Virus record (IMG/VR): IMGVR_UViG_3300020171_000035 | Coordinates: 1-55,168 of that record | Direction: 5' to 3' (one strand) | Length of the DNA: 55,168 nucleotides | Source of the DNA: a virus | Shown here: positions 15,487-26,000 of the stretch, piece after piece | How the letters are laid out: every line of letters begins with the position of its first letter | Position numbering within the stretch: the stretch's first letter is position 1 | Notes under the pieces: model-generated | The model's database searches: none | What the model saw: only the letters and a program-made list of their open reading frames with translations | What the model was told of the DNA's origin: nothing | Position numbers and translations under genes: made by a program

Positions 15487-17427
15487 ATGGCAGAAGATAA
15501 ATACTTTCATCAGAACCCTGTAAGGTGGAAAATAATTGGCAATCAGCTCGATGCACTTCCGTATCGTGGCGAGGCTACGAAATTGCTCTGGCAATTAAAG
15601 AACGGTATGAAGTTTAATGATATAAGGCAAGGTGGGATGACACGATATTTTGAGGATGGAACGGTTATTACTGCTAGGTCTGTTTTTGGACAGGATTTTT
15701 TAAGCATTAATGTTCCATCGATTCCAATGGTAGCGATGGAGGAAGAAGAGATTGATGGATTCTTAGTATTTTATATCAAGAATGGACTACTAAAGTTTAG
15801 TCTTATAGAATATCTGCAATTAAATTCTATCGCTAACGGAACTAGTAAGGCAAAGCCCAAGGAAAAGGATGCCCTGGAGAATGGATTTGATATACAAACG
15901 TTTCAAAACAACCTACATTGGCCGTTTATCCACTGTTGTGTTCCCTTTGAATATCTTTACGAGACTGGGAGCGAAACGGTAACTAAGAATATTTATATCA
16001 TAGGATTGGGGTTCAAGTTAAATCCTAGCGTGAAATCTGAGGGACCACTCCCAGAATATGAAAATTACAGTTATCTTTCTGACGGTGGGATTTCAGATCC
16101 AATGGTGACCGCACCATCGTATCATCCCGTTTATTTCTACGTTTTTGATCCAGATTCTGGAAAATATTACTATTTAGGAAAGGATGAAGCGGGATGGTGG
16201 GCTACTGGCTGGTCCGGTGGTTTTAACGTTAATGGAAATAAAATCTACTACCATGATGCAAACGAAAGTCTTCTAAAGGTATTTCAACTTAAAGACGAAG
16301 AAATAGTTTTAATTAAACAGGTTGACACGAATTGGGAGAATGGACTTTTTGTGTCGTCTGACGGTTATTTTTATGGTTGGTATCGTGAAATTGTTGGGAA
16401 AAAAAATACTTCCTGGTATCCAGGCATTCTCTACGAGTTAACGAATCACGATCTTACACATTGGGTGATGTATGCGGGAGAAGAGCCAAAATATTACATG
16501 AGGTTAAACATAGAAACCGAAGAGTGGGAGCCATATTGGTACGATGAATTAATCTCGAACAGCGAAACTGGCACCTGGAGAACCACCACATGCCCATTAA
16601 ATGAGTCGGCATCCTTTACCTATTCCCAGATTGGTAAAAGATGGTATATCAAATCTGATGGTAAAAAGCTGGTCATGGATTACATCCTTTATGATATTGA
16701 CACAAGCGGAACTCAGGAAGGGGTTTATACGTCAGAAAACTTGGGTGGCCCTCCAGAACATCCAACAACGAAATATCATTTTACCCTCGATGAAATCATG
16801 TCGGGAAGTGGTATCGCTCAAGCCAAAAACTTCGCTAAAGTCTATACATCTTTTTCAAGAAACACAAATAAGCACGTTTACTACACATACACACAGGAAT
16901 GGGATCCAGGGTTGCTGCCGGAGGCAGGATATAAAGTAATCGAAATAACGGTTGAAGATAACGAAAATGTTGGATGGACATCCCAATTGGACTTGGGCAT
17001 GATGAGATTTCCCTTCCTTAAAGACGATAAAATATTCTGTCAATTAGAGAAAAATGATTATGAGGTTTCTTCCAACATTGTGGGTCACTGGACACAAGCT
17101 GAAGGATACGTAGTCGATTCTGGCTCCAGGTCTTATGGAGGTAGCAATCCACCGTATTACCTTTACTCTCCCTATGAGGAATTTCCGCTTACCAGACCTC
17201 AGGAATGGATCGAATACGGACAGATCTATTCCGATTATAATAAACTCCTTGTTCAATCCGTTGTTTCCGGATCAGCAGTGGGATTCAATCCTATTATTTA
17301 TTTTAATGGGCAACGAATAGAGGATCAATTAGCTTCTTGTTTGGAAATTAGTCCAAGCGATATCATGTGTATCGTTATGGTTCCAGGATTAGATAAAGAT
17401 CCAAACAGAACAATATTTACAGGTTAG
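15487..17427 (+). CDS. Large virion-region protein of unknown family
   Basis: ATG 15487 follows the previous stop by 1 base. The 646 residues are aromatic-rich (many Y, W and F) with repeated strand-turn motifs such as KYYYLGKDEAGWWATGW and YFYGWYRE. That would suit a beta-propeller or a stack of beta hairpins. The first 60 residues (YRGEATKLLWQLKNGMKFND) are helical. No catalytic signature was found. By position it belongs with the tail or particle-surface genes. Confidence 0.6.
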   Translation: MAEDKYFHQNPVRWKIIGNQLDALPYRGEATKLLWQLKNGMKFNDIRQGGMTRYFEDGTVITARSVFGQDFLSINVPSIPMVAMEEEEIDGFLVFYIKNGLLKFSLIEYLQLNSIANGTSKAKPKEKDALENGFDIQTFQNNLHWPFIHCCVPFEYLYETGSETVTKNIYIIGLGFKLNPSVKSEGPLPEYENYSYLSDGGISDPMVTAPSYHPVYFYVFDPDSGKYYYLGKDEAGWWATGWSGGFNVNGNKIYYHDANESLLKVFQLKDEEIVLIKQVDTNWENGLFVSSDGYFYGWYREIVGKKNTSWYPGILYELTNHDLTHWVMYAGEEPKYYMRLNIETEEWEPYWYDELISNSETGTWRTTTCPLNESASFTYSQIGKRWYIKSDGKKLVMDYILYDIDTSGTQEGVYTSENLGGPPEHPTTKYHFTLDEIMSGSGIAQAKNFAKVYTSFSRNTNKHVYYTYTQEWDPGLLPEAGYKVIEITVEDNENVGWTSQLDLGMMRFPFLKDDKIFCQLEKNDYEVSSNIVGHWTQAEGYVVDSGSRSYGGSNPPYYLYSPYEEFPLTRPQEWIEYGQIYSDYNKLLVQSVVSGSAVGFNPIIYFNGQRIEDQLASCLEISPSDIMCIVMVPGLDKDPNRTIFTG

Positions 17428-17442
17428 AAGGGGTGATAAAAA

Positions 17443-18759
17443 ATGACCATTTCTGGAGATGCGGGACTTTTTCCCTTAACAAAAGAGCTTATAGTAGATA
17501 AATACAATCAATCCATGATTTTTGCCAGGGATTCCATTGTTGACACAAGAGATACCCTTGATAGGTTGAGCGATGCCGTAGAGGTGTTACGGGGAATTGA
17601 CGTGTTGGTTTCGATAGATAAGGTTTCCCCAGTTCAATTACCCGAAGTGTTTACGTTGATTCCCCCAAGTATTCCGACTGGTATAAGTATGACCCTACCG
17701 TCATCCCCAGCCAAACCTGGTTTGATAAGAATAGATATTTCCGACCTTAACCTACCAGACATGGAATATCTTCCGGTACCAAGCGTAGCAATTAATGCGG
17801 GTCCCCAGTCCTATTCGTCCCAGCTTCTATCTGCGGTTCAGGTTAAATTACTCCGTGATATTAACGAGGGTGGAACCGGTATACCCATTGAAGTAAGGGA
17901 AGATATTTATAATTACGAATATGAGAAAAATTTACAAGAACTCCTCGATACAAAAGATAAGATAGCAAATGAGTGGAGTAAACGTGGATTGCCGATTCCG
18001 GACAGCGCACTTATATCAGCCCTGGCACAGGCTGATGTTGCATACCTTAATAGGGGTCATACCGTTTCCAGGGACATTCGTATTGAGCATATGAAGTTGG
18101 CGCATCAAAATACTCAATTCGCAGTCCAGCAATCAGTTGCCCTTGAACAGGTTCTTGTGGGTTTTGCCAGTATGGCTTGTCAACGGATATTTGAAGCCTC
18201 GAAAGCGCAGGTTGAAATGCAAATTGCTGTAGTAAATTCCCTCTTGCAAAAATATAGAATCATGACAGACATTTATACTGCAATTGTAAGTTCAAGAATA
18301 GAACTCGCTCGTGCAACTGTACAGATTTATTCGGCTGAAGTTGAAGCATATAAATCCGAGATTATGGCTGAATCCATGAAGGTCGATGCTCAATTAAAAA
18401 CATTCTTGGCCGAGGTGGATATTTTTAAGGCTAAGGCTTCGGTGTTTGAGAGTTTATCTAATGTGAATATAAAGATATTTGAAGCTTACATTCAGGAAGC
18501 TATTTCAAAGGCTAGCCTTTATCTTAAAGAAGCCGAGATTCGCATTCAAAGCCATGCCGCCCTGAATGGTATGAAAATGGAGACACTTAGGTCTATTGCA
18601 GCAACCACGGCACAATTTGTTGCTGGGGCGTTAAGTAGTGTCAGCGCTGGAGCGACCATTGGTATTGACGGGAAGGTTTCCAGTAGCGTGAGTGAACAGT
18701 TTGGGGAATCTCATGAGTATAAGTATGAGGGAGATCGTGATCCTGTGTGGAATGGATAA
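17443..18759 (+). CDS. Helical virion protein, possible DNA-ejection or tail-core component
   Basis: The 438-residue protein has a proline-rich region (residues about 65-120: PPSIPTGISMTLPSSPAKPG) between helices. From about 150 to 400 the sequence is almost wholly helical with heptad-like spacing and many A, E, K and Q (SAEVEAYKSEIMAESMKVDA). The C-terminal 40 residues are glycine- and serine-rich. There is no membrane segment. Long coiled-coil proteins before a giant virion protein recall internal or ejection proteins of short-tailed phages. A tape-measure role is less likely at this length. Confidence 0.55.
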   Translation: MTISGDAGLFPLTKELIVDKYNQSMIFARDSIVDTRDTLDRLSDAVEVLRGIDVLVSIDKVSPVQLPEVFTLIPPSIPTGISMTLPSSPAKPGLIRIDISDLNLPDMEYLPVPSVAINAGPQSYSSQLLSAVQVKLLRDINEGGTGIPIEVREDIYNYEYEKNLQELLDTKDKIANEWSKRGLPIPDSALISALAQADVAYLNRGHTVSRDIRIEHMKLAHQNTQFAVQQSVALEQVLVGFASMACQRIFEASKAQVEMQIAVVNSLLQKYRIMTDIYTAIVSSRIELARATVQIYSAEVEAYKSEIMAESMKVDAQLKTFLAEVDIFKAKASVFESLSNVNIKIFEAYIQEAISKASLYLKEAEIRIQSHAALNGMKMETLRSIAATTAQFVAGALSSVSAGATIGIDGKVSSSVSEQFGESHEYKYEGDRDPVWNG

Positions 18760-18777
18760 TTAAAGGGGTAACTTAAA

Positions 18778-20097
18778 ATGGCAAGATATGATGATGAAGA
18801 AGAGGGAATTGTCCGAGAAGGAAGGCGAGAACCTGGTATTTATTCTTTAGCCGAAATGCCTAAGCCAGCCAGGGAGGGTGTTCTTGGAAGGGCATATGAA
18901 ACAATGGTTGAGCCATGGGTAGAGGGTTACCAAAAATATGTCGGAAGACCTACTCAGCGGATAGTTGGCGCTGCTGCTGGTGCTGCCTATAGGGGGATCG
19001 TAGAACCGCTCGCCAGGGACATTGGTTATATAGCTACGGGAAAAAGAAGTTTTCCCTCAACGGGTGATCTTTCCAGGGAAGTAGCAGGTAAGGTTATCGC
19101 TGGAGCCCAACCATTTGGTACTCAAGATGATTACGCTACCCGGGGAGAGGGTAGAATTCAACCTCAACGGGAACCTCAACCAGTCGTAGCTCCACAACCT
19201 GATCTGGAACGTATGTGGGGTATTACGCGGGAAGCCCTTCCAACTGGAGCTACCAAGTATACACTCCCGGGTGAAGAGGGAGTTATGACGGTAGGTCGTG
19301 AAACAAGAGGTCCAGCTACGGCTGCCTTTGATGAAGAATATGCCAGGGCGGGAGTGATGCAGGCTGCCCGTATGGGAGAGGCTGAACGTGAACGTGGTAT
19401 TATATATCGTGAGCAGGTAGAGCAGGCCAAACGTACACAAGCTGAAACTGATGTTCGCCTGGAGGAAGAAAAATTACAAGAAGCTGCTGGTATCATTCCA
19501 CGCAGAGGAATGGCAGAATATGAATATGGTGCCAAATTAATGAGAATGACACCACGAGAAAGAAGGGAAGAAGCGAAGGCAACAGGGAAAGCCAGGGAAA
19601 CATATATCGCTGGTCGTGCTGCAAGGGAAGCCGCTGGTGTTCAGGTCGAAGGCGTTGTCTCCGCGGCTGGCATGAAAGCACAAACTGAAGCTGCCAAACT
19701 AGGTATACAGGCTGCTGATGTTAAGTCTCGCATTCAGTTAAGACAAACGCAGATGGATAAAATGCTTACGGAAACGGGGTTACTTGAACCAATGAAGTTG
19801 AAACTTCAGGGCGCTAGGGATGCCGTTGCAAGAACCAAGATTCAACGTGATACATATGAATCGGCTAATAAACAGATATATAACAATACCATCAAGGGTC
19901 TCCAGGACAAATTTAACATAGGCCAAATAGATGCCGTAACATATGATACTGAACTTAACACTCTTACGAAAAGCTTTGCTGCACGTCAGGACATGATTGC
20001 TGATCAGTATGCTATGGAGGGTCAGGTACATTCTTCTGGTGTAGCGGTAATGAAAAATGGTATATGGGTAGATATTGAGAAGGGAAAGATAAAATAA
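18778..20097 (+). CDS. Charged helical internal-virion-like protein
   Basis: The 439 residues start acidic (MARYDDEEEG), followed by a small A/G-rich helix pair (RIVGAAAGAAYRGIVEPLAR). A P/Q-rich linker near residues 125-140 leads to about 250 residues of highly charged helix full of A, R, E, K and Q. No transmembrane span is seen. It ends immediately before the giant gene (TAAATG). Composition and position suit an internal virion or ejection protein packaged with the giant protein. Confidence 0.55.
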   Translation: MARYDDEEEGIVREGRREPGIYSLAEMPKPAREGVLGRAYETMVEPWVEGYQKYVGRPTQRIVGAAAGAAYRGIVEPLARDIGYIATGKRSFPSTGDLSREVAGKVIAGAQPFGTQDDYATRGEGRIQPQREPQPVVAPQPDLERMWGITREALPTGATKYTLPGEEGVMTVGRETRGPATAAFDEEYARAGVMQAARMGEAERERGIIYREQVEQAKRTQAETDVRLEEEKLQEAAGIIPRRGMAEYEYGAKLMRMTPRERREEAKATGKARETYIAGRAAREAAGVQVEGVVSAAGMKAQTEAAKLGIQAADVKSRIQLRQTQMDKMLTETGLLEPMKLKLQGARDAVARTKIQRDTYESANKQIYNNTIKGLQDKFNIGQIDAVTYDTELNTLTKSFAARQDMIADQYAMEGQVHSSGVAVMKNGIWVDIEKGKIK

Positions 20098-23000
20098 ATG
20101 CCTAGCGCATATGAATTAAACCTTGAATACGGTCTTACCGACCCAGATGAACTTGAGGACATTGGCACAGAAGAAGAACGTTCCGAAGCGTTAATTAGTG
20201 CCAATTTACCTACTATAAAGTCTCCCGACCTTAATCTAGATCTAGATAGCGCCCTATTTCCTCCTGAAGAGGCTGCACCAATTGTTCCCATGAGTCTTGC
20301 GAAGGCTCCCCTAGTGTCTCGTATGGGACTTACAACCCAGCCCCCCAAGACCCGGGGTCCAATCTTTAAAACCGCAGAAACAATTCTTAGTCCAGCAGAA
20401 CAACTTAATCGTGAGTATGGCCTCGCCCCCCAGGTGGAGGGCATTATCCCGAAAGAAATTTCTCGTCCAGAAAGTCCCGCTACACGTCTCAACCGTGAAA
20501 TGGGTCTAGGCCCACTTACCCGCCCTATCGGTGAAACCAGGGATACGCAAGAACCTGGCACTCCCGTTTCTACCATCTTTAGGGATCTTATGGTCCCAGT
20601 CGAACCAACACCTCCGCTTCCACCCGAGAAGCCTGGTCTTATCGGGGAAGCACTCAGGGGTATACCGCATGGCGTTTTGCAGGTAGGGGAAATAGCTGGT
20701 GGATTAGTTGGTCTTGCCGGAGAGGTCACGGGTATTGAAGCGATAGAAAAAGTTGGCGCCCATCTACATAAAACCTTCCAGGAGATGAATGAAAAGTTTA
20801 AACCAACCGTGGCCGGATTTCAAGATATAGAATCCGTTGGTGATGCAGCAAGGTATCTTGGGCACGGATTTATGTCTATGTTACCGTTTATGGTTGGAAC
20901 ATTCGGTGTTGGTGCTGCCATACGTGGTGTCGTTACAAAGACGCTTGGTAAAGCGATTACGGAACGTGCTGCCGCAAAAGCTATCATCGGATTTTCATCG
21001 TTAGCCGCTGCTTCAACGATTGCTGAAACAGGTATAATCGCTAGTGAGCGTGTCGATGAGGGTATGAAGGCGGCCAGTCTCAATCTTCTCTGGGCTATAC
21101 CAGCCGGACTTATGGATGCACTTCCGGCATGGCGCTTACTGGGTAAATTGGGATGGTTCGGAAGGTCTGTTACTAAAAGAGCGGAACGGGAGGGCCTTCG
21201 TGCCGCTAGACACTATTTCATAAAGGAAGTTGGTAAACAGGGATTCTTTGAGGGTGTTACAGAATCTGCCCAGGAAGTTTTTGAAGCTATGGGTGCCGGA
21301 AAGAAACCATTTTCTTACGAAACTCTCATGCAGGCGGCGAACACATTTATCATTGCAGGCTTTACCGGTGGTATAATGGGTGGTGCGGTTACCCTATTAG
21401 GGCCATCACCCAAGAAGCAAGTTGCGCCCACTCCAACGGTTAAACCTCCAATAATTCCACCCGATATTACACGAGACCCTACGGATATCTTAAAACCCGC
21501 AGTTGTTAGACCGGATGTTGCGGCCCTATGGCAGGAAACTGTCTTCCCTGGCGTAGTGGAAGAACCCGTCCCGATGAATGAGGTGAGTAGGATATGGAGG
21601 AAATTCCTTGAAGGTACGGGTGTGTGGACCAATCTTGACGTAAAGAATGGTCAGATGATAATTGAGGATATTAAGGGGGGAAAATTATCTTCTGTTCTTA
21701 ATCCTGTCAGTCAAGTATTTGAATTATACGGTTATACCAATGTAAATGGTCAGTTTACGAAACTTGACCCAGGTGTTCCGTTACCCCGATCATTAATGGA
21801 TATTATCACTGAAGGGTTGGCATTAGGGAAACCCGCGGAAGTAAGGGTTGAGGGGGTAAAAAAACCAAGAAAAATTGGGTTGACCAGTTATTCCGGAAGA
21901 TTCGTTACGGCTGGATACGGAACTACAAAATATTCAGGAACCGAACGAATAACCCGTAAGAACTACAATGCTGCCTATGAACAGGGAGATCTACCAGAAG
22001 TTTGGTATGGCTATGGGGACGAACATGAAGTAGAACCCATGTTTGGGGGAATGCGTCCACAGAAGGTAGAGGCTGAATTCAAAATATTTGACAGGAAGTT
22101 AGCCACCAAGGAAGAACTGGCTGAGTTCAATGCCAAACAAGATGAGGTAGCCGCAAGGCTCGAAAGAAAATGGGGCTTTAATAGAAACATGCCCGACCAG
22201 GCCCAGGTCTTAGGATACCAGGCCGCCAAGGAATTAGGGTATGACGGCCTCAATACCGGCAGAGCTATTGCAATGTTCCATGATCTTCCAGTTCAAATGA
22301 GACCCAAGGAGGGTGCAATACGTGGCGTAATAGAGCCTACATTACCGCGTGGATATAACAGCGTTGAGGAATTTACTGATCCGATTAATACACCCCTTCG
22401 AACATCACAATATGCAATACTAACTGCCGCCAATCCTGGCAATGCAAAATTACCTGCACAGGAAAATGCGGTACGGAATAAGAAGTTAGTGAAGGAACTA
22501 AAGGATGCAGGATTTACCGTCATCCCAGTTCAGGGTAAATATGCTGGCTTGCGGGCACCCTCCTTCTTGGTCCCCGAAATGTCTAACGACCAAGCCCTTG
22601 AGTTTGGCATAAGGCATGGACAGGAAAGTGTCTTAGTACCGCGTGGCTTGCTATACCAAGATGGTTCTGTCAATCCAGCAAATCTAGATGCTATCGTATT
22701 TGACAATACCTTAACAGATAATTATACCGAAATCAATATCGGTGGGAAAAGGGTTCGATTTTCTACGCCCATAGATTTTGAGACCAAAATAGCGCGTGGC
22801 GCAGGTGTTACCGCAGCCCCAACTCCTCCCGGGGCAGGTCTCGTTCCTGCTGCCACGCCTTTTATTGAGGGAGCGAAAATCGATCTTCTTCATAAAGAGG
22901 TTGTTGAGCCCGCACTAGAACCCGTTAGGGAAGTTCCTGTTGCACCCGCAGCACCCCCGGGTCTTCCTCGTGGTTTCTTTGAAGCCGTTATCATGTTCGA

Positions 23001-26000
23001 CGAACAGGGATCTATTTCTGTTCGACCCATCTCATATGAATCAATACGTGAAGGTGTTGAGAATCTTCCAGGTTTTTTAGGTAAGGTATACCTCGATGCC
23101 AAGAAGGATACCGTCTATACCCCAGAAATGATGATAGCTAAGAATACAGGGGAAGCTATTAATGGTATCATGAGATCTAAAATTGAGTCACTTCCCGCCG
23201 AAGGTTTTCGTCCCGCGTTTCAGGAGTTACTTCCAGGAGAGAGGTTTAGGGCGAGGATGGCTGGGGAAGCTCCCCGGGGACCTTTTTGGACCACTTCTAG
23301 GGCTACATCATGGTCTGAACTTATCGAAACTGAAGTCGAAGAACGTGGTAATTATAGTACAGAAGAAGTTGAAATATGGAGGAAAAAGTATGGTCTAAGA
23401 CCAACCGATAGGGTAATTTGGGTATCTCCATCTAAGGCGGTTGCAGCATCATACCAGGTGTCTTCCGAAGAAATGGAATCCGTTAGGAACTTACCGGAGG
23501 ATCAGGTAGATGCTACCGAAGTTAGGCAACCCGGATTCATTATCCCCGAATCAGACGATGGTGATGGGGGATATCTTTATGTGATTCGCCCAGTGGATAT
23601 TGCCCGCGAAGCCATGCAGGAGATGGAAGGGCAGCCGATGTCGGTCATGGCTGTGCAGAAAATCATTGATACCTTCCAGGTTCAACTTCCAGCAGGTGTC
23701 CTTTCTTATGATGTTCCAAGTTCTGTGGACGAACTACCAGCAGATATCCGAAAGCGCAACAAGGTAACCGGAAAAACACAAGCCCTTTACGATCGCGTGC
23801 TCAATAGGGTATATATCATCGCAGACCGCCACACCTCCGAGCAAGATGTATTGACCTCTATAAGCCATGAACTATTTGCCCACTTCGGATTCGAGCGCCT
23901 ATTTGGTCCCCACCGTATGGATCAAATTGTGCAGGAAGTGCTCAAGTTCTACGGAAAAGAAAATCTTGCCTATCTCTATCAGGCATACAGTAAAATCCCT
24001 GGATCACCCGACGGTGACTACACGGTAGCCATCGAGAAGATCGCAGAATTCGCAGGCACTGGTGAAAACCCAGGATTATGGAAACGATTCGTATACTGGT
24101 TTCGTTATCACGCAACCAAACTGTTCGGCCCCATTCGTTTCTCTGAGGATGACATAAGGGCGTACCTCTGGCGTAGTCGTATCCTTATCCAACAGCAATC
24201 ATTCCAAGACCAGGTTCGTAAGTATAACGCTTTCGTAAAACTTACTGGTGCAAAGATGTGGGACAACGGATTACCCATTGGTCCACTCGGTGCCAGATTT
24301 GCCATGCGCGAAGATACATCCCCATCTCACGAAAGCGCTGCGGAAAACTTTACCGGATGGCGGGGATGGTATGAAGCATACAGTAATAAAAATAAAAACT
24401 TTGGGAACGAAATTTTTAAAAGGTTAGGGCTTATTGAATCGGTTGCCTCACTTCCCCATTGGATAAGTATGAACCATCCATCTTTTAAGCCAACCACACA
24501 GGTCCAGTGGGACAGGATGGACGAGAAAAATAGGGACAGGTTATACTTACTTCAAGATCCGGGGACCAATCAGGGGAATAATCCATACATGTCCGTTGAC
24601 GCCCTAAGGGATACCTCTAGTGTAGATCCACTTATTATATGGTCTGATCGAAACAATATTTACCTTGAAAGTGATGAAAATCTTCAATCAAAGGCACGAG
24701 AATTAATTCATCGCGATCTTACCAATACGGAGATTAAGGCATACCGTGGCTGGAAGGATGGTTTTGATCGAGCCGTAGATTATGCCATCGCAAGGCTTCG
24801 CCAGTTAGCTGTAGATTTTTATTCCAGTACGAAATGGTATGACCAGCTCAAGGGTGTTCTTGATAAATCATTACCCATGGAACAAGTTCAACTAGAGAGT
24901 AGTGATGCAAAAGATTTTCAACGTGCCCTCAATAAGGTGGCCGAACGAATGAAGGAAATTGATAGGCAGGAAGCCCAACTAAAGGGGTTTAACTTTTATG
25001 CACCTCATGTTCGTGGTCGTGGTGACCATATTGTTCGTGTGTACGATGTTGATCCAGAAGGTAAGGATGTAGCAATCTGGGTTGAACGTTTCGATAGCGC
25101 TACACAGGCCGAACAAGCCAGAATGAGATTAACCAGCCAATATAGAGATCTCCGAGTAGTGAAGACTCTTGAAAAACAAACAAGCGAATTTGTCTATGGC
25201 GGACTAAACATTTACGCCATGGAAGCCTTTCTGAAGAAATCTGCTGAGCGTGCCGTTAAGGAAGAAAAGATAAATGAGGCTGAGGCCGATACCCTCCTGA
25301 ATGCTGTTTTCAAAAGCATCAACGATGAAATTATGGCTCGGGGTTTTAGGCAACACTACATCCGCAGACAACAGGGTAACATTGGTGGTTATCGTGAAGA
25401 GAACCTTCGCCAAGTTTTTCTTGATTACATGTCGGGGCTTGCCGGTAGTATGGCAAAGCTCGATGCAACCAGAAAGTTTCACGATGCCCTCCAAAGTATA
25501 AACAAGGTTAACGAACCAGAAGTATATGAGTATGCATCCCGATATACCACGGATATGTTACGAAATCGGGATAGCCTTGACAATAAACTGAACTCCCTAA
25601 AGACGATACCTTATCTATGGTATATCAGCATGAACCTTCGTCTTGCCGCAACGCAGATGTTCCAGAATGGGATTACGGCCTATCCAATACTTTCTCGGAT
25701 CATGCAAGACCTAGGCGTAGAGGGCCATGCATCCACTGAACTTGCAAAAGCCATGAAAGATCTCGCCGGGAATATGACCGTGCAAGAACAGACTATGTTA
25801 CAAAACGCGTATAACGATGGCGAGACAATGGCTAACTTTATCCAAGAAATTAAGGGTGATATCAGCCGTAGTTGGGCTGGGAAATATTTTACCAAATTTG
25901 TAGACCTTGTTTCGTATCCATTCGCAGGAATGGAACGGTTTAATAGAAAATCGTCCCTCTTGGCCGCCTTCCGCGTTGCTCTTCGTGCAGGGCAAACCGA

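Noticed and set aside
20022-20729. 235-residue minus-strand open frame
   Set aside because: It is complementary to the start of the giant gene and is rich in S, R, G and P as expected from that complement.
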